A stretch of DNA of 64,000 bases from Stenotrophomonas sp. 57 (GCF_030291075.1 NZ_CP127407.1:370001-434000); one strand, 5' to 3'; shown: positions 1-10,261, counted from the first letter of the stretch. The notes: a model not told the origin generated them from the letters alone. Made by a program: numbers and translations.

Positions 1-1459
<1,459 letters not shown>

Positions 1460-1584
1460 TAACCTCAAGTTGCCTTGGCTTTACGACAACGTCGTAAGAG
1501 CATCCAAGTGCACGCTACGTCACAAGAACTATGCGAGGCTGGCGCCTTGTCCCATCGGGACGAGTGCGACTCTCCAAAAGCCTC

Positions 1585-1699
1585 CCTGGTGAAATTAGCG
1601 CTGTGGAACCACCCGATCCCATCCCGAACTCGGAAGTGAAACGCAGCTGCGCCGATGGTAGTGTGGCTCAAGCCATGCGAGAGTAGGTCATCGCCAGGG
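1585..1699 (+). rRNA. rrf: 5S ribosomal RNA, copy 1
   Basis: About 115 nt with the usual 5S layout: closing ends CCTGGTG and CGCCAGGG, and the internal CCCGATCCCATCCCGAACTC block that marks bacterial 5S RNA. It lies about 125 bp after the 23S 3' end and is followed at once by an intrinsic terminator. A second, nearly identical 5S follows 248 bp downstream. Confidence 0.97.
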
Positions 1700-1710
1700 T
1701 TTATACCCAA

Positions 1711-1741
1711 AACCCCGCTGCTCACGCAGCGGGGTTTTTCT
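1711..1741 (+). terminator. Intrinsic terminator after 5S copy 1
   Basis: Perfect CCCCGCTG/CAGCGGGG stem followed by TTTTTCTT. It would end the rRNA transcript after the first 5S copy. Confidence 0.9.
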
Positions 1742-1832
1742 TATTAAGTGAAGGCACTGCATTTTCCGGGTTCCTTCCGCCCCAAGGGCAAGATCGCGAA
1801 GCTGGCGCTGCAAGCGCTGCTGCAACCGTCTC

Positions 1833-1947
1833 CCTGGTGAAATTAGCGCTGTGGAACCACCCGATCCCATCCCGAACTCGGAAGTGAAACGCAGCTGCGC
1901 CGATGGTAGTGTGGCTCAAGCCATGCGAGAGTAGGTCATCGCCAGGG
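1833..1947 (+). rRNA. rrf: 5S ribosomal RNA, copy 2
   Basis: Same sequence as the first 5S copy by eye over the whole gene. The duplication extends through the downstream terminator, with one difference seen just after the gene (TTATACCC versus TTACACCC). The 90 bp between copy 1's terminator and this gene are not similar to the 23S-5S spacer, apart from the last few bases. Copy 2 therefore needs read-through of terminator 1 or its own promoter. Confidence 0.96.
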
Positions 1948-1958
1948 TTTACACCCAA

Positions 1959-1989
1959 AACCCCGCTGCTCACGCAGCGGGGTTTTTCT
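1959..1989 (+). terminator. Intrinsic terminator after 5S copy 2
   Basis: Same CCCCGCTG/CAGCGGGG hairpin plus T-run as after the first 5S; end of the rRNA operon. Confidence 0.9.
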
Positions 1990-2020
1990 TTGTGCGCGGG
2001 AAACGCCGGGCACGTAACCC

Positions 2021-2142
2021 AGGCGCCTACCAAGGTTGGTAACTCCCCACAGCAGGCACACACCGCGATCGGTGGCCAGATAGACCCACCCATGCGTGGT
2101 GGCTCTCGGCGGGGAACCAAGGTGCCAACCAAGGTTGGCACC
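2021..2142. repeat. REP-like palindromes (GGTGCCAACC type)
   Basis: GGTGCCAACC-AA-GGTTGGCACC at 2121-2142 is a perfect palindrome; a degenerate half (CCTACCAAGGTTGG) sits at 2026-2039. The same family recurs at 61781-61865 and 55402-55431, so it is a dispersed intergenic repeat. Apart from this and the adjacent terminator, 1990-2227 shows no gene. Confidence 0.7.
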
Positions 2143-2161
2143 CACCCATGGTGGAGCGCAC

Positions 2162-2191
2162 AAAAAAAGCGGCGCCCCGTGGGGCGCCGCT
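2162..2191 (-). terminator. Terminator of the M28 peptidase gene
   Basis: Stem AGCGGCGCCCC/GGGGCGCCGCT with a run of A on the plus strand at 2162-2167, that is a U-run on the minus-strand transcript. It lies about 35 bp beyond the stop codon of the minus-strand peptidase gene. Confidence 0.85.
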
Positions 2192-2227
2192 CTGCTCTCA
2201 CCGATGTTCAGTCGAGAATGGCCCGAC

Positions 2228-3943
2228 TTACCTGGCCGGGGCCTTGTCCTTCATCATCGCGTCGCGAGCCGCCTTGAACGGGTTGCCCTCGTACCAGTCC
2301 GGCCAACGATCGCCACCGGCCAGTTCCTTGCCGACGCCGTACATCAGCTGCAGGTCTTCCACCGTGCCGTCCAGCTTCCAGGTGGCCGCGTCGAACTCGT
2401 CCTTCGGGCTATGGTAGCGGTTGGCGCCGTAGTCCGCCGCGGCCTTGCGGCCCGCTTCCACGCCACCCTCGCGCAGGTCCTCGCCGCCATCGGCGTACAG
2501 GGCCGGCACACCGGCCTTGGCGAAGTTGAAGTGATCCGAGCGGAAGTAGAAGCCGCTCTGCACCGAGGTCTCACCGTGCAGGGTACGGCCCTGGGCCGCA
2601 GCCAGCGGCTTGAGGATGTCCTCCAGCTCGGAGCTGCCGAAGCCAGTGACGGTCACGTCCTTGGCGCGGCCGGCCACCGACATCGCATCGATGTTGATCA
2701 CACCGGCGATCTTGTCCAGCGGGAAGGTCGGGTGGGAGACGTAGTACTTGGAACCCAGCAGGCCGGACTCTTCCAGCGTCACGGCCAGGAACACCACCGA
2801 ACGCTCCGGCTTCGGATCCTGGTGGGCCATGGCTTCGGCCACCTCAAGGATGCCGGCCACGCCGGTCGCGTTGTCGACCGCACCGTTGTAGATGTTGTCG
2901 CCGGTCTCACCCTCGTGCTTGCCCAGGTGATCCCAGTGCGCCATGTACAGCACGGCTTCGTCGGCACGCTTGCTGCCCGGCAGCACGCCCACCACGTTGC
3001 GCGACTGCTTCTGCGCGATCTGGCTCTTCAGGTCGACGGCCGCGGTGGCCTTCAACGGCACCGGCTTGAAGCCGCGCTTGCTGGCATCCTTGTAAGCCTG
3101 TGCCAGGTCCAGGCCGGCACCGGCAAACAGCGCCTTGGCGGCGTCGGCACTCAGCCAGCCCTGTACCGGAATACGGGCTTCCGGGTCATCCTTGGCCGGC
3201 AGGTCGTACTGCGGGCCGGCCCAGGAGTTCTTCACCACATCCCAGCCGTAGGACGCGCCCGCGGTGTCGTGCACGATCAGCGCGGCTGCGGCGCCCTTGC
3301 GGGCGGCCTCCTCGAACTTGTACGTCCAGCGGCCGTAGTAGGTCATGCGCTTGCCGTCGAACAACGTTGCGTCATCGACATGGAAGCCCGGGTCGTTGAC
3401 GAACATCACGACGGTCTTGCCCTTCCAATCCTGGCCGGCGTAGTCGTTCCACTTCTGTTCGGGCGCATCGACGCCGTAGCCGACGAACACCAGGTCGCTG
3501 GCGTCGACCTTCACCTCGGCCTGGCCGGTACGGGTGCCGACCACCATGTCGGTACCGAACTTCAGCTCGGTGGTCTTGCCGCCCTGGGTGATCTTCAGCA
3601 CGGTCGATGCGTCGGCCGTGGTTTCGGTCATCGGCACATCCTGGAACCAGCTGTCGCCGTTGCCGGGCTGCAGGCCGATGCGCTGCATCTGGTCGCGGAT
3701 GTAGTTGACCGTCAGTTCCTCACCCTTGCTGCCCGGGGCGCGGCCTTCGAATTCATCCGAAGCCAGCGTCTTGACCATCTCGGCGAAGTCGCCGGCGTTG
3801 ATCTCCGGGGAGAACTGGTGAGCGGCCGGCTTCGGGGCAACGGCAGCGGTATCGGCGGCCGGCGCGGTGGCCGGCGTGTCGTCGCCTTTGCAGGCACTGA
3901 GCGCGGCCGCGGCGGCCAGGCACAGGAGGAGTTTGCGGGGCAT
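2228..3943 (-). CDS. M28 family zinc metallopeptidase, lipoprotein
   Basis: Secreted aminopeptidase-type enzyme of family M28. The start at 3943 gives a lipoprotein signal with lipobox LSAC (Cys18); the longer open frame upstream is not needed. A protease-associated-domain-like region fills about residues 130-300. The catalytic domain follows with the M28 metal and catalytic motifs in order: AHWDHLG (near residue 333), NGAVDNATG, VTLEESGLLGS, NIDAM and RSDHFNFAKAGVP. At 571 residues it matches the PA-domain M28 lipoprotein group. It probably acts in the periplasm or outer membrane on short peptides. The solenoid-like gene lies 86 bp upstream on the same strand and may share its transcript. 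Confidence 0.93.
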   Translation of the reverse strand: MPRKLLLCLAAAAALSACKGDDTPATAPAADTAAVAPKPAAHQFSPEINAGDFAEMVKTLASDEFEGRAPGSKGEELTVNYIRDQMQRIGLQPGNGDSWFQDVPMTETTADASTVLKITQGGKTTELKFGTDMVVGTRTGQAEVKVDASDLVFVGYGVDAPEQKWNDYAGQDWKGKTVVMFVNDPGFHVDDATLFDGKRMTYYGRWTYKFEEAARKGAAAALIVHDTAGASYGWDVVKNSWAGPQYDLPAKDDPEARIPVQGWLSADAAKALFAGAGLDLAQAYKDASKRGFKPVPLKATAAVDLKSQIAQKQSRNVVGVLPGSKRADEAVLYMAHWDHLGKHEGETGDNIYNGAVDNATGVAGILEVAEAMAHQDPKPERSVVFLAVTLEESGLLGSKYYVSHPTFPLDKIAGVINIDAMSVAGRAKDVTVTGFGSSELEDILKPLAAAQGRTLHGETSVQSGFYFRSDHFNFAKAGVPALYADGGEDLREGGVEAGRKAAADYGANRYHSPKDEFDAATWKLDGTVEDLQLMYGVGKELAGGDRWPDWYEGNPFKAARDAMMKDKAPAR

Positions 3944-4029
3944 CGTCGATTCCTGGAAAACAAAGGGCGGCCGCACGTCGTGCACGGCCGGTGTCAGCGA
4001 GTATCACCGAACCAAGCGGTCCGGTGCGC

Positions 4030-4692
4030 TCAGTCCGCCGGAGCGGTTTCGGTGTCGAACGGGATCGGCTCGGCGCCGGTCACCGGCCCGATACGGGCGG
4101 TGCGATGCACGTACAGCACCACCTCGCGCTCGAACTGCAGCGGACCGTTGACCACCGCATTCGGGCCGATGATCACGCGCGGCTTGCGGCTGGCGGTCAG
4201 CGAGACACTGAAGTTCGGCTTGCGCACGTGCACGCCGCCGTTGACCTGGGAACCGATGCCGACGGTGATGTCGCCGTTGACGGTCTCCACGTCCTTGCCG
4301 ACGCGGCTTTCGACCAGGCCGATACCGCCGTTCACGGTCTCGACGCCGCCTTCGACCTGGCTGCCGCGGTCGCTGAAGATGCTGCCGTTGACGGTGCTGA
4401 CGCTGCCGCGGGCGATCACCTCACGGCCAAGGCGCACCCCGCCGTTGACCGTTTCGATCTTGCCGGTGCGTGCACGGTCGGCGACCTTGACCCCGCCGTT
4501 GACGGTGTCGATGCTGCCGGTCTCGACGCCTTCACCGACACGGATCCCCCCGTTGACGGTGTCCAGCTTGCCGTAGCGCTGGCCAGGTTCGGCACTGATG
4601 CTGCCGTTGACCTTGCTGATGTTGTCCTGGGCGCCGGCCGGGGCGGCGACGAGCAGGACGCCCAACAACAGCGGAATGGAAAGAGTTTTCAT
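4030..4692 (-). CDS. Secreted TVNG-repeat protein, predicted beta-solenoid
   Basis: 220-residue exported protein of unknown function. The start at 4692 gives a signal peptide ending in APAGAQ; an open frame continues upstream without use. The mature part is built of about seven 18-19-residue units, each beginning TVNGG, TVNGS or TVNGD with a valine-rich strand after it. That periodicity suggests a right-handed beta-helix like that of bactofilins or polymer-forming cytoskeletal proteins, but with a signal peptide. Its start is 94 bp from the divergent envC start. It may be co-transcribed with the downstream M28 peptidase. A scaffold or envelope role is only inferred. Confidence 0.8.
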   Translation of the reverse strand: MKTLSIPLLLGVLLVAAPAGAQDNISKVNGSISAEPGQRYGKLDTVNGGIRVGEGVETGSIDTVNGGVKVADRARTGKIETVNGGVRLGREVIARGSVSTVNGSIFSDRGSQVEGGVETVNGGIGLVESRVGKDVETVNGDITVGIGSQVNGGVHVRKPNFSVSLTASRKPRVIIGPNAVVNGPLQFEREVVLYVHRTARIGPVTGAEPIPFDTETAPAD

Positions 4693-4786
4693 GGGGCCTC
4701 GATGGATGTGCGGCTGGCAGGCCGCGTGCGGAGATGTCACCATTCCCCGGTACCCCCTGCAACTGCCTGAAGTCACTGGAAAGCCC

Positions 4787-6088
4787 TTGCGCAACAACGC
4801 CTTCCCATCACGCCGACGTCACATCGCCGCTGCCCGCGGCGGGCGCTGCCTGCTGTTGGGGCTGGCCATTGCCTTGGCGCTGCCACTGCCGGGTGCCGCG
4901 CAGACCACCCGCGAGGCCGAGCGCAAACTGCAGAAGCTGCGCACCGAACTGAAAGGCGTGGCGCAGGAGCGGCGGCAGATTGAAGGCCAGCGCGGCCAGG
5001 CGTCGCAGCAGTTGCGCGAGGCCGACGAGAAGGTGGCCCGCACCGGCCGTGCACTTGCGCAGACGGAAGCCGCGCTGCGCGAGCAGGGCCGCGCCCTCGC
5101 CGAAGCCGAACAGCGCCGCAACACCCTGCAGACCAACCTGGCCCAGCAGCATCGCGAACTGGCCGGGCTGCTGCGTGCGGCGTATCAGCTGGGCAACCAC
5201 GCACCGCTGAAGCTGCTGCTGTCGCAGGACACGGTGGCCGACGCCAACCGTGCACTGGCCTACCACCGCTACCTGCAGCGCGAGCGCGCACAGCGCATCA
5301 CCACGCTGACTGCTGACCTGAAGGAACTGGAAGCGGTGCAGGCGCAGATCGCCGAGCGCAAGCAGAAGCTGCAGGGGACGCAGCAGGACCAGAAGCAGCA
5401 GGCAGCCGCACTGGAAGCCGATCGCCGCGATCGCGCAAAGACGGTGGCTTCGCTGGACGAACGCTTCAAGGACCAGCGCGAGAAGGAACAGGCGCTGGGC
5501 CAGGATGCCAAGGCACTGGAAACGCTGCTGGCCAACCTGCGTGCCGCCGCGGCCCGGGCTGAAGCCGAGCGCCGCGCCGCAGCGCGCCGCGCCGCGGCCG
5601 AGAAGGCCGCCGCGGAAAAGGCCGCACGCCAGGCTGCTGCGGAGGGCCGTCCGCAGCAGCCGCCAACCAAGGTGCCGCCTGCCGTCGCCTCCGCACCGGC
5701 CCCCAAGGTCGGTGGCCTGGGCTGGCCGTTGTCGGGCAACCTGCTGGCGCGCTATGGCGGCAAGCTGCCCGATGGCCGCACCAGCAGCGGTGTGCTGATC
5801 GGCGCGCCCGCCGGCAGCACCGTTACCGCCGTGGCCGACGGCACCGTGGTGTTCTCCGACTGGATGACCGGCTACGGCATGATCCTGATCGTCGATCACG
5901 GCAACGGCTACATGAGCCTGTACGCGCACAACGACACCCTGCTGAAGGACGCCGGCGCGCGGGTCAGCCGTGGCGATGCGGTGGCCAAGGTCGGCAATTC
6001 CGGCGGACAGGGCGTTACCGCGCTGTACTTCGAGCTGCGCCGTGGCGGGCAGCCGGTGAACCCCGACAGCTGGCTGCAGCGGCGCTGA
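4787..6088 (+). CDS. envC: Murein hydrolase activator EnvC (degenerate M23/LytM protein)
   Basis: Periplasmic activator of amidases in septal peptidoglycan splitting. I chose TTG at 4787 because it has GGAAAG just upstream and gives an arginine-rich start, a hydrophobic signal segment (LLLGLAIALALPLPGAAQ) and no other good start. Residues about 40-260 form a long coiled coil rich in Arg, Gln and Glu, followed by an Ala/Pro linker and a LytM domain. The LytM metal ligands are altered: the HxGxD site reads SSGVLIGAPA and the HLHFE site reads LYFELR. This fits an activator rather than an active endopeptidase. The S41 protease gene follows 108 bp downstream, a common arrangement in gammaproteobacteria. 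Confidence 0.9.
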   Translation: MRNNAFPSRRRHIAAARGGRCLLLGLAIALALPLPGAAQTTREAERKLQKLRTELKGVAQERRQIEGQRGQASQQLREADEKVARTGRALAQTEAALREQGRALAEAEQRRNTLQTNLAQQHRELAGLLRAAYQLGNHAPLKLLLSQDTVADANRALAYHRYLQRERAQRITTLTADLKELEAVQAQIAERKQKLQGTQQDQKQQAAALEADRRDRAKTVASLDERFKDQREKEQALGQDAKALETLLANLRAAAARAEAERRAAARRAAAEKAAAEKAARQAAAEGRPQQPPTKVPPAVASAPAPKVGGLGWPLSGNLLARYGGKLPDGRTSSGVLIGAPAGSTVTAVADGTVVFSDWMTGYGMILIVDHGNGYMSLYAHNDTLLKDAGARVSRGDAVAKVGNSGGQGVTALYFELRRGGQPVNPDSWLQRR

Positions 6089-6196
6089 ATCCAGCGCCTC
6101 CGCGTGCAGGGTGGATTCAACGGGAATTTAGCTGTGCTTCGCGCATAATCGGTGCATGTGCCTTGGGCACGATGCCAACGTCGACAGGAGTGATCC

Positions 6197-7717
6197 ATGC
6201 GCGCAGCCCGTACCGCCACCCTCTTGCTGGCCCTGTTGCCGGCGCTGTCCTGGGCGCAGCAGACCGCGCCCGCCCCGAGCCAGGAAACCAGCGGGCAGGC
6301 AGCGAACAGCGAGGAGGCGGTGACCTCGAAGGTGCCGCTGGAGGAGATCCGCCGCTTCGTGGCCGTGTACAACGCGGTGCGAGCGGCCTATGTCGATCCG
6401 GTCGATGACAAGAAGCTGATGCAGTCGGCGGTGCGCGGCCTGCTGCTGGATCTCGATCCGCACAGCACCTACTTCAACAAGGAAGACGCGCAGGCCTTCG
6501 ACGAACAGGCCAACGGCGCCTACGAAGGCATCGGCGTGGAGCTGCAGCAGCAGCCGGACAACGCCAGCATGAAGGTGATCTCGCCGATCGACGACACGCC
6601 GGCGGCCAAGGCCGGCATCCTTGCCGGTGACCTGATCATCGCCATCGACGGCAAGCCGATCAGTGCGATCGATGCCAGCGAGCCGCTGCGCGGCCCGGCC
6701 GGCAGCAAGGTGGTGCTGACCATCGTGCGCGATGGCAAGCCGAAGCCGTTCGATGTCAGCCTCACCCGCCAGACCATCCGCGTCACCAGCGTGCGCAGCC
6801 GTCTGCTGGAGCCGGGCTATGGCTACATCCGCCTCAGCACCTTCCAGGCCGATACCGGTTCGGACTTCCAGAAGCACGTACAGCAGTTGCAGAAGCAGTC
6901 CGGTGGCCAGCTCAAGGGCCTGGTGCTGGACCTGCGCAGCAACCCGGGTGGCCTGCTGACCGCCGCCGTGCAGGTGGCCGACGATCTGCTCGACAAGGGC
7001 AACATCGTCAGCACCCGCGGCCGCATCAGCATCAGTGATGCACGCTTCGATGCGACGCCGGGCGACCTGCTGAAGGGCGCACCGGTGGTGGTGCTGGCCG
7101 ATGCCGGTTCGGCCAGTGCCTCGGAAGTGCTGGCCGGCGCGCTGCGCGACAACAAGCGCGCACGCGTGGTCGGCAGCCGTACCTTCGGCAAGGGTTCGGT
7201 GCAGACCGTGCTGCCGCTGGACAACGGCGACTCGGTGAAGCTGACTACCGCGCGCTATTACACGCCCAGCGGCAAGTCGATCCAGGCCACCGGCATCGTG
7301 CCGGACGTCGAGTTGAAGCCCGCCCCGACGCCGGCCGACGATGCTCTGCCGGCCAGCCTGAGCGATTACAGCGAAGCGACCTTGCCGGGCCACCTGCGCG
7401 GCGATGACGAAGGCACCGAGGGCTACCACGCCGGCGCGGTGCTGCCAGGCGACGGCCCGATCAACGATGCGCTGGCCGAACTGAAGAATCCCGGTTCGGT
7501 GGTGGCACGGTTGAAGGCCGAAGCCGCCAAGGCAGATGCGGCCAAGGCCGCGAAGGCCGCGGCGGCAAAGCCGGAAGCAAGGCCGGAAGCGAAGCCGGAA
7601 GCAAAGCCGGAAGCAAAGCCGGAAGCAAAGCCGGAAGCAAAGCCGGAAGCAAAGCCGGAAGCAAAGCCGGAAACCAAGCCGGAAGCCAAGCCCATCCCGG
7701 CCCCGGCCAAGCCCTGA
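6197..7717 (+). CDS. ctpA: S41 family C-terminal processing peptidase
   Basis: Exported serine protease of the CtpA/Prc type. RBS AGGAG stands 7-8 nt before the ATG, and a signal peptide ends in LSWAQ. A PDZ domain spans about residues 100-180. The catalytic domain shows SASASE (near residue 305) and FGKGS with the general-base Lys near residue 332. The C-terminus is unusual: an Ala/Lys stretch and then ten PEAK-type tetrapeptides encoded by a 12-bp tandem repeat. It follows envC on the same strand and probably processes periplasmic or envelope proteins. The symbol follows family usage only. Confidence 0.93.
   Translation: MRAARTATLLLALLPALSWAQQTAPAPSQETSGQAANSEEAVTSKVPLEEIRRFVAVYNAVRAAYVDPVDDKKLMQSAVRGLLLDLDPHSTYFNKEDAQAFDEQANGAYEGIGVELQQQPDNASMKVISPIDDTPAAKAGILAGDLIIAIDGKPISAIDASEPLRGPAGSKVVLTIVRDGKPKPFDVSLTRQTIRVTSVRSRLLEPGYGYIRLSTFQADTGSDFQKHVQQLQKQSGGQLKGLVLDLRSNPGGLLTAAVQVADDLLDKGNIVSTRGRISISDARFDATPGDLLKGAPVVVLADAGSASASEVLAGALRDNKRARVVGSRTFGKGSVQTVLPLDNGDSVKLTTARYYTPSGKSIQATGIVPDVELKPAPTPADDALPASLSDYSEATLPGHLRGDDEGTEGYHAGAVLPGDGPINDALAELKNPGSVVARLKAEAAKADAAKAAKAAAAKPEARPEAKPEAKPEAKPEAKPEAKPEAKPEAKPETKPEAKPIPAPAKP
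7571..7690 (+). repeat. Tandem 12-bp repeat encoding (PEAK)10
   Basis: Ten in-frame copies of CCGGAAGCAAAG-like units inside the S41 protease gene. Several central copies are identical, so copy number could change by slippage without a frameshift. Confidence 0.95.
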
Positions 7718-7719
7718 CG

Positions 7720-7793
7720 GTAGCGCCGGGCCCTGCCCGGCGTAGGCCCGGGGCAGAAGACACAGGCGCTCGCCGGCCAGCGGCCGGCACTAC
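7720..7793. repeat. SMAG-type inverted repeat pair
   Basis: A GTAGCGCCGGGCCCTGCCC unit is followed by an oppositely oriented unit ending in CGGCCGGCACTAC. The pair lies between the convergent S41 protease and rhomboid genes and could form a long hairpin. Confidence 0.8.
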
Positions 7794-7800
7794 CAGCGGG

Positions 7801-8493
7801 TCAGAACCCGTGCCGCTTGCGCAGGCGGCGCGCGATCGCGGCGCGCACGTACACGCCGTACACCAGGCCAAATACGAAGCCGCCGATGTGCGCCCACCAG
7901 GCCACCATGCCGAAGCTCGGGCCGATGTGGGCGAACACCACCTGCAATGCCGCCCAGACCCCGATCAGCAGATAGGCCGGGGCGCGTACGAACTCCAGGA
8001 ACAGGCCCAGCGGAATCACCACGCCCAGCCGGGCGCCCGGGAACAGCGCCAGGTAGGCGCCAATCAGCGCCGACACTGCACCGCTGGCACCGATGATGAT
8101 CTGGTCCGGGCTGCCCATCGTGTAGATCGCCACAAGATTGGATACCGCGCCGCCCACCAGGAACAGCAGCAGCAGGCGCCACGGCCCCAGCACCCGTTCG
8201 GCGGGCAGGCCGAAGATCAGCAGGAACACCAGGTTGCCCAGCAGGTGCGACCAGTCCGCGTGCAGGAACAGGGCGGTGAACAGCCGCAGCACGCTGCCGT
8301 CCTGCAGGGTCGCCCACCAGTCCAGCGGGTGGGTCAGGCCGGTGGACAGGGCACCCCAGTCCAGCCAGAGGCTGCCACGGGCATCGTCCGGGCGCGAGAT
8401 CGACCACAGGAACGCCAGCCACAGTGCCGCAAACAGCACGGGCGTGGCCCAGCGCAGGGCCGCCTTCTTGCGGGACGGGAGCGAGACGAACAT
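7801..8493 (-). CDS. Rhomboid family intramembrane serine protease
   Basis: Integral membrane protease of 230 residues with about six transmembrane segments. The catalytic serine lies in GASGAVSALIG (Ser137) and the partner histidine in WWAHIGGFVFGL (His202). A conserved HADWSHLLGN segment (residues 78-86) corresponds to the family's H-x-x-x-H-x-x-x-N region in helix 2. TAGGCT stands exactly 6 nt upstream of the ATG with no Shine-Dalgarno, so the mRNA may be leaderless. Substrates cannot be deduced. Confidence 0.93.
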   Translation of the reverse strand: MFVSLPSRKKAALRWATPVLFAALWLAFLWSISRPDDARGSLWLDWGALSTGLTHPLDWWATLQDGSVLRLFTALFLHADWSHLLGNLVFLLIFGLPAERVLGPWRLLLLFLVGGAVSNLVAIYTMGSPDQIIIGASGAVSALIGAYLALFPGARLGVVIPLGLFLEFVRAPAYLLIGVWAALQVVFAHIGPSFGMVAWWAHIGGFVFGLVYGVYVRAAIARRLRKRHGF

Positions 8494-8574
8494 GCCAATA
8501 GCCTAGCGTGCGGCCACTTTCGGTGGGGACGGTCCTGTTCAGCTTTTGAGACGAAAAAACCGCCTGCGCTGTTA

Positions 8575-8602
8575 TTGTTTCATTAACAGCTCTGGGTAAT
8601 AC
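8575..8602 (+). promoter_or_regulatory. Candidate sigma70 promoter of the FadL-like gene
   Basis: TTGTTT, a 16-bp spacer and TAATAC, about 115 bp before the start codon in an AT-richer patch. Placement is by eye. Confidence 0.45.
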
Positions 8603-8718
8603 TCGCATACGGCGTCGTATGTCGGGAGGGGAATCCGGCGCGCTTCGAAGGGCCCACGGGCCGATCGGGCGCAGGCGCACTCAGAGCAACATCACCGCTT
8701 ACCGGAGAGAGAACTACG

Positions 8719-10146
8719 ATGCAAACCGCTTCCACCATTGCCCGACTGACCCTGCTGGCCGTCGGCGTTGCCGGTGCGCTGGCCGCCGCCGATGCCAATG
8801 CTGCCGCCTTCCAGCTGAAGGAAAACAGCGCCAAGGGCCTGGGCCGCGCGTTCGCCGGCTCCACCTCGACCGAAGGTGACGCCTCGGTCATCGCCACCAA
8901 CCCGGCCTCCATGCGCCTGCTCGACGGCACCCTGATCCAGGGCGACGTCAGCGCCATCAGCTTCGGCGCCAAGTTCCGTGGCCAGGGCAAGTACGCCAAC
9001 GGCGCTCCGATTTCCGGTGGCAACGGCGGCGATGCCGGCATGATCGCCCCGGTTCCGGCCGCCTACTTCCACCTGCCGTTCGGCGAGAAGGAGAACATGC
9101 ACTTCGGCGCATCGCTGACCGTGCCGTTCGGCTTCAAGACCGAATACGACCGTGACTGGGTCGGCCGCTACAACGGCGTCAAGACCGAGCTGCAGGCGAT
9201 CGACCTGGGCGTGGCGTTCTCCTACGACGTCAACCCGTACCTGTCGTTCGGTGCCTCGGTATTCGCCGAGCGCCTGAACGTCGACCTGACCAGCGCCGTT
9301 GACGGTGGCAGCGCGATCAATGCCAGCGCCCAGCAGCGTGCTGCAGCCGCTGCGCTGGCCGCTGGCCGCACCCCGGCCCAGGCCGCCGCTGCCGCACAGG
9401 CCGCCGGCCGTCAGGCGGCCCAGCTCGGCTTCTCGCCGGGTACCGCCGATGGCTACCTGCGCATCAAGGGCGATGAAGTGTCCGTGGGCTACACCCTGGG
9501 CATGACCGTCACCCCGGTGGAAGGCACCAACATCGCCTTCAGCTACCGCTCGAAAGTCGAACACAAGATCACCGACGGCAAGGCCGACTTCACCATGACG
9601 CCGGCCGCCGAGCAGTTCCTGCGGACTGCGGCCCCGGGTACCTTCATCGACAGCAACGGCCGCGCGACCATCACCCTGCCGGCCAGCGCCACCGTGGGCT
9701 TCACCCACCGCGTGAACGACCAGTGGCAGATCATGGCCGAAGTCACGCGCACGGCGTGGAGCAAGTTCGACCAGGTCACCGTCGACTATGACTCCAACCA
9801 GCCGGACAGCGTGCTGCCGTTCCACTACCGCGACACCACCTTCGCGTCGATCGGTACCGAGTACCGCATGAACGAGAAGCTGACCCTGCGCGGCGGTCTC
9901 GCCTACGACCAGACCCCGACCACCGACGCCCACCGCGACGTGCGCGTGCCGGACACCACCCGCAAGTGGCTGTCGCTGGGCCTGACCTATGCCGCTTCGG
10001 ACAAGATGGAATACAGCGTGGGCTACACCCACCTGTTCACCAAGGATCCGAACATCACCTCGACCTCGGCCACCGGCAACACCGTGACCGGCAAGTACAA
10101 GGTGAGCGGCGACGTGCTGGCAGCTTCGATGCAGTACAAGTTCTGA
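8719..10146 (+). CDS. fadL: FadL/OmpP1-type outer membrane transport protein
   Basis: Outer-membrane beta-barrel channel for hydrophobic compounds such as long-chain fatty acids. A signal peptide ends in DANAA and is followed by the family's N-terminal block (AFQLKENSAKGLGRAFAGS) and the NPASM motif near residue 72. The protein ends in QYKF, the aromatic terminus usual for barrels. RBS GGAGAG precedes the ATG. Residues about 202-236 form an Ala/Gln/Arg-rich insertion, probably an extracellular or plug-adjacent loop. An intrinsic terminator follows, so it is monocistronic. The exact substrate is unknown. Confidence 0.92.
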   Translation: MQTASTIARLTLLAVGVAGALAAADANAAAFQLKENSAKGLGRAFAGSTSTEGDASVIATNPASMRLLDGTLIQGDVSAISFGAKFRGQGKYANGAPISGGNGGDAGMIAPVPAAYFHLPFGEKENMHFGASLTVPFGFKTEYDRDWVGRYNGVKTELQAIDLGVAFSYDVNPYLSFGASVFAERLNVDLTSAVDGGSAINASAQQRAAAAALAAGRTPAQAAAAAQAAGRQAAQLGFSPGTADGYLRIKGDEVSVGYTLGMTVTPVEGTNIAFSYRSKVEHKITDGKADFTMTPAAEQFLRTAAPGTFIDSNGRATITLPASATVGFTHRVNDQWQIMAEVTRTAWSKFDQVTVDYDSNQPDSVLPFHYRDTTFASIGTEYRMNEKLTLRGGLAYDQTPTTDAHRDVRVPDTTRKWLSLGLTYAASDKMEYSVGYTHLFTKDPNITSTSATGNTVTGKYKVSGDVLAASMQYKF

Positions 10147-10176
10147 TCCAGGCCCTGGCCTGAAGCAGCACGAGAG

Positions 10177-10205
10177 AGCCCCGCGCAAGCGGGGCTTTCT
10201 TTTTG
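10177..10205 (+). terminator. Intrinsic terminator after the FadL-like gene
   Basis: AGCCCCGC/GCGGGGCT stem followed by TTCTTTTT. Confidence 0.9.
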
Positions 10206-10261
10206 TGGCGGCGGCCATCCATGCATGGCGTGCATCTGCTGCGGTGTGGCGGGAGCGAAAC

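Noticed and set aside
2096..4576. Plus-strand open frame of about 826 codons over the peptidase and solenoid genes
   Set aside because: Antisense shadow; repeated His/Val/Gly-rich translation and no start signal.
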